The notes: generated from the letters alone by a model not told the origin. A stretch of DNA of 64,000 bases from Paracoccaceae bacterium (GCA_014654775.1 JACVZW010000024.1:1-64000); one strand, 5' to 3'. Shown: positions 9,448-18,459, counted from the first letter of the stretch. Translations and numbers: made by a program.

Positions 9448-9807
9448 GAGCCGCACTTCCAACGGGATAAGGTTACGGCCTGTGCTGACGCTGTCTGGCG
9501 AGGACAAGGCAGTGTTCTTTCCGTCCTTTAGATCGCTGATCTGTTCATTTCCATCCTGAATTGAGCCGGGATTTCCATCGAGACGTGAGCCACCTCTGAC
9601 CCTGGAAGTCGGCTTAAGCTTGGGTCACAGAACGGTTTGATGCGCTTCTGGTTTGCGCTGCGGTTGCTGAGCTGGCTTTGGAGCGGGAGCTGTAACTGCC
9701 GGGCGTGAGGATGTGGCATCAGTGGGTGAGCCGATCGAGCTTTCCCGTGGTCATCATGGCGTTGCTGAACACCGAGGACCAATCACGGAAGTTGAGGTTG
9801 GTGGCGG
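9448..9807. other. Intergenic region with IS21-like end, no gene
   Basis: I see no convincing gene in these 360 bp. The only structure is the pair of 24-bp direct repeats at 9547-9594. A minus-strand frame at 9528-9782 has low-complexity composition and no recognisable domain. The region separates the kinase from the minus-strand export operon, whose last gene ends at 9808. Confidence 0.5.
9547..9594. repeat. Two tandem 24-bp direct repeats, IS21-family terminal type
   Basis: Both units open with ATTTCCATC and share TGAGCC at offset 16-21. Such spaced subterminal repeats are characteristic of the ends of IS21-family elements, where they bind IstA. No istA or istB sequence is adjacent, so this would be a solo end left by deletion. 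Confidence 0.45.
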
Positions 9808-11142
9808 TCATTGTGCCGATGGACAGTCCGTTCGACCGGGGCCGATCGCATCCTGCCACAGGACAGCGCTGCGGATGGCGCGGGCGCGCGTCGTGTCGAT
9901 TGTGGCCTGCGCGTCAAGGACCGCCAGTTCCGCTTCGATCAGCCCCCCCTCGTCTGCCTCGCCCGCCGCCTTCCGCGCCCTGCTGCGGATCAGTTCGGCC
10001 TCGGCGGCGGCATGGCCCTTCTGGGCTGCCGTCAAGGCGGCGCCTGCGCTGGCCAACTCGACCGTGGCGTCGAGAATGGCGATTTCACCCCGGGCTTGGG
10101 CCTGCAGCCAGGCAATTTCGGCTTGGGCTGTCGCGATCCGGGCTCGGTCAACCCTGCGACGGGCATCCCCGTTGTCCAACAGCGCGCCGTCAAGCGAGAC
10201 CGAGGTCGCGAGCGGGGCGAGATTGCCGGACAAGAGGGCAGCCAGACTCCGTGCCGTCTGGGTCGCAGAGGTGGTCAGGACAAGACGCGGTCTGCTGGCC
10301 AAAAGCGCATCGGCACGCGCCGAGTCGGCGGCCTTGAACTGGAGAAAGGCCAGACAGACTTCGGGCCGACCCTGGGACAGGCCCAGATCGGTCTCTTTCG
10401 GTATGCTGGGTAGGCTGGCGCGGCCAAGATCGATACGGGCCGGAATCGACGTCACGCCCAGCGCGCGAAGGCGCGCTTCTGCAAGCGCGATCTGGCCGGG
10501 CGCTTGGGCGGCGGCCTCCTCGGCCGCCGCGACCCGCTGGAGGGCTTCGGTCAGACTGGCCGCCGTGATCTCTCCTGCGGCGAGGCGCGCCTCCACGATC
10601 ACGACCTGCCTCTGCGCCAGCGCGCGGCGCGCCTCGGCGCGCGCTGCTGCGGTGCGGGCCTCGCCAAGCGTGACCCAACCTTGGATGACCTCTCGCAAAA
10701 GCGTGCGGCGGGCGATCAGAAGATCGACCCCTGCGGCCTGATGCTCCAACTCGGCGGTGCGGAGCGCCGAGGCGATGCGACCGGACAGATCGACCTCGAA
10801 GCCAAGCGACAGAGTGACAGTCGCCGCCTTGTCCGTCAGCGCCGCAGTGCCAGACGGTTGCGGCAGGCGCGTCGTGGCAGCCTGCGCAAGGGCCAGGTCG
10901 GCCAGCATCGCCCGCGCGCGGGCCGCGGCAAGGTCAAGTCCGTTGACATCCGCCTCGGCGATCATCTGACGCAGACCCGAATCCCCGAAATCCTTCGCCG
11001 AGATGACCAGTTCCTGCGGCAAAGGACGCTGCAGGTCGCTTGCGCGCAGGGCGGCGACGGGTTTGCCGTCGAATTCGGGGAAGGCGGCGCAGCCGGACAG
11101 CAAAGCCGCTACCACGACCGCCGAAAGACCTCTTGCGATCAT
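9808..11142 (-). CDS. TolC-like outer-membrane efflux lipoprotein
   Basis: A 444-residue outer membrane factor. The N-terminus ends in the lipobox LLSGCAA, so Cys18 is probably lipidated. The rest is Ala-rich and alpha-helical, with two OEP-like repeats: first around ALRTAELEHQAAGVDLLIARRTLL, second around DNGDARRRVDRARIATAQAEI, as in NodT/OprM-type proteins. It ends the export operon and would form the outer-membrane duct for the FtsX-type ABC pump. Its ATG overlaps the fusion protein stop by ATGA. Confidence 0.85.
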   Translation of the reverse strand: MIARGLSAVVVAALLSGCAAFPEFDGKPVAALRASDLQRPLPQELVISAKDFGDSGLRQMIAEADVNGLDLAAARARAMLADLALAQAATTRLPQPSGTAALTDKAATVTLSLGFEVDLSGRIASALRTAELEHQAAGVDLLIARRTLLREVIQGWVTLGEARTAAARAEARRALAQRQVVIVEARLAAGEITAASLTEALQRVAAAEEAAAQAPGQIALAEARLRALGVTSIPARIDLGRASLPSIPKETDLGLSQGRPEVCLAFLQFKAADSARADALLASRPRLVLTTSATQTARSLAALLSGNLAPLATSVSLDGALLDNGDARRRVDRARIATAQAEIAWLQAQARGEIAILDATVELASAGAALTAAQKGHAAAEAELIRSRARKAAGEADEGGLIEAELAVLDAQATIDTTRARAIRSAVLWQDAIGPGRTDCPSAQ

Positions 11143-12005
11143 GGCCGGATCCTCGCAACCAGACGCTCGCCAAGGATCAGGTCGCGGGCTGCCTCGTCAT
11201 CGATGCTGATGACGATCTCGACGCTATTGGCTTCGGTCTGACCGGGGTTCGCCTGCCCCTGACCGGGCGTTCCAAAGATCGGGGCGATCCGAAGCACGCG
11301 GCCACGCAGCGCGATGTCGCCATCGCGTTCGCTCATGAGCGACGCCTCCTGTCCGGGCCGGACCTGTCCGACGAATTGTTCGGTGAGTTGGCCCTTCAAG
11401 ACGCGGGCGCCGTCGGGGGCAAGCAGGAACATCTCGGTCACGGTGTTCGTGGTCGTTGCGTCTCCGACCCGGGCCGAACGGCGCAGGATCACGCCTGCAA
11501 CGGGCGCCCTGACCTCGCGCGCGGCGATGTCGAGCCGGGCCACCGCCAGACGGTTTTCCGCCAAAGCCGCCGCGATGCGGGCCTGATCGGCCTCGGCCCG
11601 CGCCAGATCCAGCGCGCGATTGGCTGCATCCATGTCCTTGCGCGGAATGGCATCGGCCGCGGCCATGCTGGAAAGCCGCGCGACTTCGTCCTCGGCATGC
11701 CTCAGCCGCATCGATGCGATCTCGCCCTGAAGCCGCGCCTGTTCGAACTCCAGCTCCGCCGTCCGCGTCTGCAACTCCGCCTCGCTGGCGTCGATCCGGG
11801 CGAGGACCTGCCCCGCCGTGACCCGGTCGCCTTCGTTGACGAGAACCTCCGCGATCAGACCCTCTCGCTGGGCGGCAAGCCGCATCAGCCCGCCTTCGAT
11901 ATCGACCGTGCCCCGTATGGCGGCGATCCATTCCTCCTGCTGCGCGGCAAGAGGCGAGGGGATGAGCAAGGTCAGAACGACGGCCAGACGGCTCAGGAGT
12001 GGCAT
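11139..12005 (-). CDS. HlyD/RND-type membrane fusion protein
   Basis: A 288-residue periplasmic adaptor with a cleavable signal ending SPLAAQ. The first lipoyl half is GLIAEVLVNEGDRVTAGQVL, the helical hairpin spans roughly residues 75-150, and the second lipoyl half is VRAPVAGVILRRSARVGD. It is short because the C-terminal beta domain is compact. It would link the inner-membrane ABC exporter to the TolC-like protein. The start overlaps the ATPase gene by 13 bp, consistent with one transcript. Confidence 0.85.
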   Translation of the reverse strand: MPLLSRLAVVLTLLIPSPLAAQQEEWIAAIRGTVDIEGGLMRLAAQREGLIAEVLVNEGDRVTAGQVLARIDASEAELQTRTAELEFEQARLQGEIASMRLRHAEDEVARLSSMAAADAIPRKDMDAANRALDLARAEADQARIAAALAENRLAVARLDIAAREVRAPVAGVILRRSARVGDATTTNTVTEMFLLAPDGARVLKGQLTEQFVGQVRPGQEASLMSERDGDIALRGRVLRIAPIFGTPGQGQANPGQTEANSVEIVISIDDEAARDLILGERLVARIRP

Positions 12006-12721
12006 CTCTTGGGTTCCTTAATGATCTGCTCGGCTTCGATCCGGCCCGCGCGCATGAAGAGGACGCGGTCGGCAAAGGGCTGCAGCCGGTCGTCATGGGT
12101 CACGCACAGGACAGCCGCCCCGACCGCGGCTGCATAGGATGTGAGCAGCCGGGCAACCGCCCCGGCGTTTTCGGTGTCGAGTGCACTGGTCGGTTCGTCG
12201 GCGAAGATGAGACTGGGCCGCTTTGCCAAGCCCATCGCGATCGCGACCCGCTGCTTCTCGCCGCCGGACAGGGCCGCGGGCAGCAGATGGGCGCGGTCGG
12301 CCAGACCCACAGCGGCAAGGGCCTCGTCAGCGGTGGCGAGCGCCTCGCCACGAGGGCGGCCCATTTCGGTCAGGATCAGCGCCACCTGTTCGCGCGCCGC
12401 AAGGGCCGGGAACAGGACGGCGCCTTGGAAGATAAAGCCCATCCGGTTCAGTCGCAGCCGATCCCGCTGCCCCCGTGGCAGGGCCCAGACGTCTGTATCC
12501 CCGATCCAAACCTCTCCGCCATCGGGCTGGGTCAGACCGGCAAGCATGGCCAGCAAGGTCGACTTGCCGCAGCCCGACGGGCCCTTGATCAGCGTGAAGG
12601 ACCCGGCCTCAACCTCAAGGTCAAGGTTGCGCACGACCTCGATACGCCGGGTGCCCGAGCCAAAGCCCTTGCTCAGCGCGCTGCCTCTCAGGATGGTGCG
12701 TCCGGACATACGGTCCCTCAT
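11993..12721 (-). CDS. LolD/MacB-type ABC exporter ATPase
   Basis: A 242-residue ATPase. Walker A is GPSGCGKST, the Q-loop is GFIFQGAVLFPALAAREQV, the signature is LSGGEKQRVAIA and Walker B is LIFADEPTSALD. These features match the LolD/FtsE/DevA branch that pairs with FtsX-fold permeases. The start ATG at 12721 overlaps the permease stop as ATGA; longer upstream frames run inside the permease gene. Confidence 0.88.
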   Translation of the reverse strand: MRDRMSGRTILRGSALSKGFGSGTRRIEVVRNLDLEVEAGSFTLIKGPSGCGKSTLLAMLAGLTQPDGGEVWIGDTDVWALPRGQRDRLRLNRMGFIFQGAVLFPALAAREQVALILTEMGRPRGEALATADEALAAVGLADRAHLLPAALSGGEKQRVAIAMGLAKRPSLIFADEPTSALDTENAGAVARLLTSYAAAVGAAVLCVTHDDRLQPFADRVLFMRAGRIEAEQIIKEPKRCHS

Positions 12722-13863
12722 CGCAAAAGGCTGGCCGGATCGGCGTTGCGGAGGTGGCGCAACGCAATAAGCGTGGAGGCAAGAAGGACGAGGACCACCG
12801 CAAGGACGACCAGTGCGGCAAGTGCAGGTGGCAGGGCGTATGGCACGTCCATATGCCTCAGAAAGGCAAGCAGCCCCATCGTCAGCCCCAGCATCACGGC
12901 GACCGAGGCGACGGCGATCAACCCGCCTTGGATGAGCACAAGCCATGCCAGGCGACCGAAGCCGATGCCAAAGGCACGCAGCGCAGCATATTCCCGGATC
13001 GCCCCCATCACCGCCGCGCGCATCACCTGATTGACGACCATGGCCGCAATCACAAAGGCCAGACCCGCGCTGTAAAGGAAGATGGACCCCGCGCCGGATT
13101 CGAACACGAATTGCCGGATCGTCGCATCGGCAAGCGCGTCCGGCTGCAGCAAAGACAGGCGAAGATGGGCACCCTCCTCCGACGCGATCTGCGCGATCCG
13201 CTCCGCCGACGTGCCGGGTGCAAAGCCCATGAGCCAGAAGTTGGGCGGCCCCTGCATCGTCTGCCCGGCCTGCCCGACCAGCACGGTCGACATGCCAAGA
13301 CCTTGCAAACCCGGCAGCGTGCCAACGACCCGCAGCGGACGGTTGTCCAGCCAGACCTTGCCGCCGACCTCCACCCCCAGCACCCCGGCATCCTCCTTGC
13401 CGATGACGATCGTGCCGGGGTCGCTCAGCTGTACTCTCAGATCCGCTGGCATGTGTCGGGAATAGAGCAGCGCATCCCGGTCGCTGTCGATGTATAGGAC
13501 CGCGACGAAACGCACGCCCTCATCCGCCGCCTCTAGAGCGACCTCGTCGCCCGCACGCGGGCGGGCGGCAAGGCTGCCGAAGCCCATCGCATAAGGCTCC
13601 AGCCGCACAAGCTCCGGAATGACCCAAAGCGCCGAGGCCCGCCCGGCCTCCAGCCCCATGCTTTCATTCAGCGTCGCGGCGCCTTCAGGACCGGCCCAGA
13701 GCGCCGCTTCGGATCGGTTGACTGGCGAGGCTGCGTCGCGGAAGACCCCAGTCGCTATCGCAAGCTGCGCCATGAGCATCAGCCCCGCGACCGTCACCAC
13801 CAAGGCGATGGGCGCGTAGCGGCGGCGGTCGTGCCATACGGTTGCCTGGGCCAATCTAAACAT
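12718..13863 (-). CDS. FtsX/MacB-type ABC exporter permease
   Basis: A 381-residue permease with one N-terminal membrane span, a large periplasmic domain (about residues 45-240) and three C-terminal spans. These spans include GLAFVIAAMVVNQVMRAAV and the IREYAALRAFGIGFGRL coupling loop. This is the DevC/LolC-like architecture. Together with its ATPase, fusion protein and TolC-like partner it forms a complete tripartite pump. Substrates of such pumps include lipids, peptides and siderophores; none is indicated here. Confidence 0.84.
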   Translation of the reverse strand: MFRLAQATVWHDRRRYAPIALVVTVAGLMLMAQLAIATGVFRDAASPVNRSEAALWAGPEGAATLNESMGLEAGRASALWVIPELVRLEPYAMGFGSLAARPRAGDEVALEAADEGVRFVAVLYIDSDRDALLYSRHMPADLRVQLSDPGTIVIGKEDAGVLGVEVGGKVWLDNRPLRVVGTLPGLQGLGMSTVLVGQAGQTMQGPPNFWLMGFAPGTSAERIAQIASEEGAHLRLSLLQPDALADATIRQFVFESGAGSIFLYSAGLAFVIAAMVVNQVMRAAVMGAIREYAALRAFGIGFGRLAWLVLIQGGLIAVASVAVMLGLTMGLLAFLRHMDVPYALPPALAALVVLAVVLVLLASTLIALRHLRNADPASLLR

Positions 13864-13905
13864 GGCCGCAGGCTACGAAACGCAATTCCGGCTTTCGTGG
13901 AGGCT

Positions 13906-15009
13906 TTATGGAGATTTGGTCGAGATGGCCGGGTCGTGAGCCGCCAGACGGATTTCGAAGACCGAGCCGCCGCCCGGCCTGCCCGCGACATGCACTGTGC
14001 CGCCATGACCACGCACCACCGCGCGCACCACCGAAAGCCCAAGACCCGATCCATCCGCCGCCGAACCCTCAATCCGGAAGAACCGATCAAAGATGCGCTC
14101 TGCGTCCGCCTCTGAAATGCCCGGACCGTGATCAAGGACCCGCAGAACGGCCTCGCCGCCCTCCTGAACCAGTTCGACACGTTCCGCCCCGCCCGCGTGG
14201 CGCCGCGCATTGTCGATCAGCGCCACGATGGCTTGGGTCAGTCGCTCCGGGTCGCCTTGCACCTGAAGCGGGGTCAGCGCGGCAGGGATATCCGGGTAGG
14301 CGATAAGGATCTCGCGGATCAGATCGTCCAGCGCCAGAAGTCTGGTATGGAAGGCCATCCGACCGGCTTCAAACAGCGTCAGGAACCGTAGATCCTCGAC
14401 CAGTCGGTTCAACAATTCGACCTGGCGCTGCAAGAGTTCAAGGCCGGACCGATCGCTCGGAAACACGCCATCAAGCATCCCCTGCAGCCGCCCGTTGATC
14501 ACGGTGAGTGGCGTGCGAAGCTCATGCGCCAGCGCCGCCGCGCTCTCGCGGCTTTCACGCTCGGCCCGTTCAACCCGCGCGATGAGCATGTTGAAATCGC
14601 GGGAAAACCGCTCGATCTCGCTGGCGGTGGAACGGTAGGTGGGAACCCGCGCCGCCAAGTTGCCGTCGCGCACATTGGCTGCCGTGTTGCTCAGTCCGGT
14701 GACATGGCGCAACAGCGGATTTGCGCCCAGCCATCCGATGATCGCCGCAACGACGAAGGCGATCAGAAATCCAAGCGCCATGAACCAGTAGGACAGGTAG
14801 AACAGATAGATTTCATCCAGCGTCTGGATCGCCTCAGGGTCCACCTCTCCCGCCATCAGCCGATCATGCATCTCTGGGCCAAGGGCGTCCCGGGCGTCCC
14901 GTGCCGCCAACATCTCAAGGCCGATGAAATACAGAACCAGCGTCACAAGCGCCGCCATTGCCGCGACGCCGGCAACCGCCAGAAGCCAGTTGCGCAAGCC
15001 GAGTTTCAT
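13906..15009 (-). CDS. Sensor histidine kinase (HAMP, HisKA, HATPase)
   Basis: A 367-residue membrane kinase with two spans flanking a short periplasmic sensor (about residues 30-70), then HAMP. The H-box is AALAHELRTPL, the N-box IVALIDNARRHA, G1 LDHGPGIS and G2 GSGLGLSVV, so all catalytic boxes are intact. The small sensor loop resembles BaeS/envelope-stress kinases. Its ATG overlaps the response regulator stop. It sits directly upstream of the efflux genes it probably controls. Confidence 0.9.
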   Translation of the reverse strand: MKLGLRNWLLAVAGVAAMAALVTLVLYFIGLEMLAARDARDALGPEMHDRLMAGEVDPEAIQTLDEIYLFYLSYWFMALGFLIAFVVAAIIGWLGANPLLRHVTGLSNTAANVRDGNLAARVPTYRSTASEIERFSRDFNMLIARVERAERESRESAAALAHELRTPLTVINGRLQGMLDGVFPSDRSGLELLQRQVELLNRLVEDLRFLTLFEAGRMAFHTRLLALDDLIREILIAYPDIPAALTPLQVQGDPERLTQAIVALIDNARRHAGGAERVELVQEGGEAVLRVLDHGPGISEADAERIFDRFFRIEGSAADGSGLGLSVVRAVVRGHGGTVHVAGRPGGGSVFEIRLAAHDPAISTKSP

Positions 15010-15689
15010 GTCGGGTCCAGACGATAGCCGACGCCACGCACCGTGGTCAGTTCGACCCCGGCCCCGGCTTCGGAAAGTTTCCTTCGGATATGGGCAATGT
15101 GGCTGTCCACGGTCCTGTCCAGCGCCTCCGACTCCGGCAGGCAGGCATCGACCAGATCGCCCCGGCTGAACACCCGCCCCGGACGCCGCATCAGGAACTC
15201 CATAAGCCGATACTCGCTGGGCGTCAGCGAAAGCGGCACCGCTCCCACCGAAATCTCATGCGCCTCGCTGCGCAACTCAAGCGCGCCGATCCGCACAAGG
15301 CCAGCTTCCCGATGGCCTGTGCTGCGGCGAAGCACTGCCGTCACGCGGGCCACAACCTCATTCGGGTTGAAGGGTTTGGTCACATAGTCATCCGCACCGA
15401 TCCGAAGCGCCGTAAGCTTGTCGACATCCTGATCAAGTGCCGAGATCACGATGACCGGGATCATCGAGTCCTGGCGCAGGCTGGACAGCACGGCGAAACC
15501 GTCACGTTTCGGCAAGTTGAGATCAAGAAGAATGAGGTCCGGGCGCAGCGACTGTTTCAGTTGCAGCGCAAGGTCGCCATCCCCCGCGCGCGCGGTCCGA
15601 AACCCCGCCCGCTCAAGATAGGCAATCAGGATCTCGGCGATCTGGACCTCATCCTCTACGACCATAACGAGCGCAGTGTTTGTGTTCAA
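15006..15689 (-). CDS. OmpR-family response regulator (BaeR-like)
   Basis: A 227-residue two-domain regulator. The receiver has acidic residues at VEDE, the phosphoacceptor Asp56 in LLDLNLP and the Lys in YVTKPF. The winged helix carries LTPSEYRLMEFLMRRPGRVF and DRTVDSHIAHIRRKL. The start is TTG at 15689: the next ATG would cut the first beta strand. That TTG overlaps the stop of a short upstream frame as TTGA. It likely activates the export operon downstream. Confidence 0.9.
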   Translation of the reverse strand: MNTNTALVMVVEDEVQIAEILIAYLERAGFRTARAGDGDLALQLKQSLRPDLILLDLNLPKRDGFAVLSSLRQDSMIPVIVISALDQDVDKLTALRIGADDYVTKPFNPNEVVARVTAVLRRSTGHREAGLVRIGALELRSEAHEISVGAVPLSLTPSEYRLMEFLMRRPGRVFSRGDLVDACLPESEALDRTVDSHIAHIRRKLSEAGAGVELTTVRGVGYRLDPT

Positions 15690-15874
15690 ATGACGGCCTC
15701 TGGGCTAAGCACTATGGCGAACCTACTGTGAAGGTCAGCCAAGGAGAAAGCCCGTCTTGCGGACCGGCGATCATCAGTGGCCCCCTTCACGAGATGACCC
15801 ATCGGGATCATGTAGGTCCCTGCGCCAGCCAATTCGGCCTTCACATAGCGCGCTTGGTTTGCGCTGGCGGGCAT
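15686..15874 (-). CDS. Possible 62-residue ORF coupled to response regulator
   Basis: Starting at MPASANQARYVKAELAGAG, this frame ends with TGA overlapping the TTG start of the response regulator. An AAGAAG stretch sits upstream of its ATG. I do not recognise the protein, and no signal or membrane segment is obvious. It could be a leader peptide, a truncated gene end or chance. The overlap is the only argument for it. Confidence 0.3.
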   Translation of the reverse strand: MPASANQARYVKAELAGAGTYMIPMGHLVKGATDDRRSARRAFSLADLHSRFAIVLSPEAVI

Positions 15875-16482
15875 ACATCTTCTTTGAGGATCGCGATGCA
15901 TGTCGACTATACCAAGCGTTTTCGAAACGGGGCTTGTGCAATTCCACCCTGAGCCGGACCCGGGTTGCATCCGCGACGCAAATTATCAACAAGTATGAAT
16001 GTCAGGTAAAGCTCGGGTCAAGGGGGCCGGCCTGCCGGTGCCCGTTCGCCGTAAGCAGGTCGGGGACGCGCTGATCCCTTGATCAAACCGGCAAACACTA
16101 AGCTTGGCAGGCGCTTGAACGGATTCTCTTGTTCTTGGATGCGCGAGTTGTGCTGAAGATGTTACAGACCGCTTTCCACCCATCGTGTCGGCAAGGGTGC
16201 ACGATGGCCCCTCACCGTACGTTAAAACGACTCTTTGCCACCGACGGGTTGCCAAGTGACAACATCGTGTCCGCAGGTGGCCACAACAACCTTCGCCAAC
16301 ATGGCTCGATTGGGAATGTCCCCCCGAAGCGGTCGGCGCATCACCTTGTCTTGCCCTGAAGGCGATATGGATAGGTCAATCCTTGCACTCTTGACCGGGA
16401 TGTCCGGATCCATCGGGCGCGGTAGAGGCACGCGCCGTGGCCGAACGGTCGGCGGGAGTGGCATCCCGGCGGGTGTGGCGGT
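15875..16482. other. 608-bp region without a recognised gene
   Basis: Several short frames exist on both strands, including one at 16222-16464 on the minus strand just beyond the cytochrome gene. None shows a family motif, a credible ribosome site or clear coding bias. The promoter of the regulator-kinase-export operon should lie near 15700-15950. Composition is a little less GC-rich than the neighbours, which fits a decayed or inserted segment. Confidence 0.4.
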
Positions 16483-16905
16483 CTATTCGACCTGAAGCCC
16501 TTGGAGATAGCTAACCACAGAAAGCACGCGGCCCTGCGTGATCATGGCGGCATCGGCCGGGTCGATCGCGGGGCCGTGCAGGGCTTCGGAGATGAAATGG
16601 TCACCCCAGACGGGCATCCTGCTGTCGCCATGGCCGGGGATTTTGGCCCGTCCGTAGATCGCGTCGATCACGCGTTCCGTCGGAAAGAGGCCGTCATTCC
16701 CCTTCGACAGGAGGCGTAGGTCGGCCGGACGTTTGGCGAAAAGCTCGCCCACGATTCCGTCGCCGCTTCCCGTTTGGCCATGGCAGACGACGCAATGGTC
16801 CGCATAGATCACGGCGCCGAAGGCCGGGTCCTGCGCATGGGCAGCCGTGCTGAACGACTGGGTGGCAAGTGCGGACGCGACAAGCAGAAGCTGTGTTGTG
16901 TTCAT
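16483..16905 (-). CDS. Monohaem c-type cytochrome, periplasmic
   Basis: A 140-residue exported cytochrome. The signal peptide ends STAAHAQ, a single CVVCH haem site lies near residue 37, and SRMPVWGDHF supplies a plausible axial Met. The ATG at 16905 follows AGGAGG with ideal spacing, which rules out the longer upstream frame. It is a class I small cytochrome resembling subunits that take electrons from dehydrogenases. It stands alone here, so the partner is unknown. Confidence 0.85.
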   Translation of the reverse strand: MNTTQLLLVASALATQSFSTAAHAQDPAFGAVIYADHCVVCHGQTGSGDGIVGELFAKRPADLRLLSKGNDGLFPTERVIDAIYGRAKIPGHGDSRMPVWGDHFISEALHGPAIDPADAAMITQGRVLSVVSYLQGLQVE

Positions 16906-17053
16906 GATCGATCCTCCTGACCCCAGCATCCGCAACCGAAGGTGGAGGTCATTGATAGCGGTCATTGAGGGAGGCGGGGCTTGCGGATCTATGCGCTTGC
17001 GGCGGGTGGGCGGCATGCCAGAGGCGGAGCAGGATGCGGGATTTCCCCCGGCG

Positions 17054-18121
17054 CTATATGTCGACCAGTTGCCGCGCCACGCGACGGGGGTCGCCCATGA
17101 TGGCGGGGTGGCGGGTGTCGGGAATGGCTGCGACGTCGAAAAGTTCGTCCACCTCGCCGCCGAAGGTGAGCCAGTCCACGGCGCTGCCGGTTTCGAGATC
17201 GACGATCATCAGGCCGCAGCGTGGCTCGATCCGGTGGCGGGCGAGGCGGGTGGACAGGGGAAGATCGCCGAAACTGCCGCCTTCGCGGGCGCGGCTGAGC
17301 CCTATGACGGCGTATCTGCCGACGATTGCCATGCCGCGTGCATAGCCGGGGCAGAGGGCGATTTCGGTGAAGGTGCCGGTCGACAGATCGACCGTGCCGA
17401 AGCTGCCTTCGCCGGAGTTCAGCACATAGAGCCGCCCATGGGCCCAGCGCGGGCTGTGCGGCATGGTCAGGCCGCGGGCCACGATCTCGTTTGTGGCGAC
17501 GTCGATCAGGATGCCGCCTTTCACGCGATGGTCGCGCCAGCCCTGCACCACATCGGTATCGGCGACGGCGCTGACGATGAAGGGGCGGCCGTCGCGCATA
17601 GCGAGGCCGTTGAGGTGGCAGCGGTCTTCGGCGGCCAGACTAGAGATGAAGGTCGGCTGCCAGAGGGGGGTGAAGCTGCGCTCCATCGACGGCGTGGCGA
17701 GGCAGGAGAACAGGGTGTTGACGAAGATCAGGCGGCCCTCGGCATCCTCGGCCATTTCATGGATGTCGAGATCGCCCGTCACATAGGCCACGCGCGGCCG
17801 ATAGACCCGGTCGACGCCTTCGCCCCGGGCCAGATCGCCGGCATGGTTGGCGAAGCGCCAGAGCTGGTGCAAGGAGGCGGTCCAAATCTTGTCGCGATCG
17901 GCGTAGACGCCCATGCAGCGCGAGAAGCGATGGGTGGAGAGGCTGAGATTGCCGTCCGGCTTGATACCAACAAGGAAGAGTGCGCCCTTCTGATAGGTCG
18001 AGACAGCGAGGGAGACGCGCGTTTCGACCAGCCATGACTTGAAGTTGCGGGACGCGTCCATCCGGAAGCCGGATTTGGCGGTAGTCTTGGCGGGATCAGG
18101 CTGGGGGGGAGAAGTGTCCAC
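17054..18121 (-). CDS. TIGR03032 family protein (DUF4915)
   Basis: A 355-residue protein matching the TIGR03032 pattern closely: YQKGALFLVGIKPDG, PRVAYVTGDLDIHEM, FVNTLFSCLAT, DRCHLNGLAM and LTMPHSPRWAHGRLYVLNSG. The regular strand-turn blocks suggest a beta-propeller-like fold. The family has no firmly established biochemical role that I know of. GTG at 18121 is chosen because AAAGGTGG lies 6 nt upstream; ATG at 18061 would trim the N-terminus. No signal peptide is visible. It is convergent with the cytochrome side and divergent from the RTX fragment. Confidence 0.8.
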   Translation of the reverse strand: MDTSPPQPDPAKTTAKSGFRMDASRNFKSWLVETRVSLAVSTYQKGALFLVGIKPDGNLSLSTHRFSRCMGVYADRDKIWTASLHQLWRFANHAGDLARGEGVDRVYRPRVAYVTGDLDIHEMAEDAEGRLIFVNTLFSCLATPSMERSFTPLWQPTFISSLAAEDRCHLNGLAMRDGRPFIVSAVADTDVVQGWRDHRVKGGILIDVATNEIVARGLTMPHSPRWAHGRLYVLNSGEGSFGTVDLSTGTFTEIALCPGYARGMAIVGRYAVIGLSRAREGGSFGDLPLSTRLARHRIEPRCGLMIVDLETGSAVDWLTFGGEVDELFDVAAIPDTRHPAIMGDPRRVARQLVDI

Positions 18122-18213
18122 GGGAAACCACCTTTACTGGGTACGCACCGAGTTTTCTTTATATGCAAAAAAGCGGAGTCAACTATCCTTGGAGGAGGTA
18201 TATGTGGATTTGA

Positions 18214-18459
18214 AGTGCGGGCGGTGTAACGGCGTTGGTTCAGGGAAAGACCGGGCTTGAAGCGGGCGACCTTGCGGCGGAGGCCTCTGCTGCAAACCTG
18301 CCGGGGCGGGCGACGACGGAAAGCCATCGCATCCTTTACGAGACGGATACCGGACGTCTCTACTTCGATGCCGACGGAACAGGGGCAGCGGGTCGCGTGC
18401 AGATCGCGACGCTGGTGGCTGGTTTGGACCTGACGGAGGACGCGTTCTTCATCTTCTAA
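18214..18459 (+). pseudogene. C-terminal fragment of RTX/haemolysin-type secreted protein
   Basis: The reading frame after an in-frame stop at 18211 ends HRILYETDTGRLYFDADGTG, then VQIATLVAGLDLTEDAFFIF and a stop. This is the conserved C-terminal tail of type I secreted calcium-binding RTX proteins, which carries the secretion signal. No glycine-rich nonapeptide repeats and no start codon in context precede it. Only about 75 codons remain of a gene that normally has several hundred. Confidence 0.78.

Noticed and set aside
16222-16464. 80-codon minus-strand frame after the cytochrome gene
   Set aside because: No motif, no ribosome site and no conserved context could be recognised.
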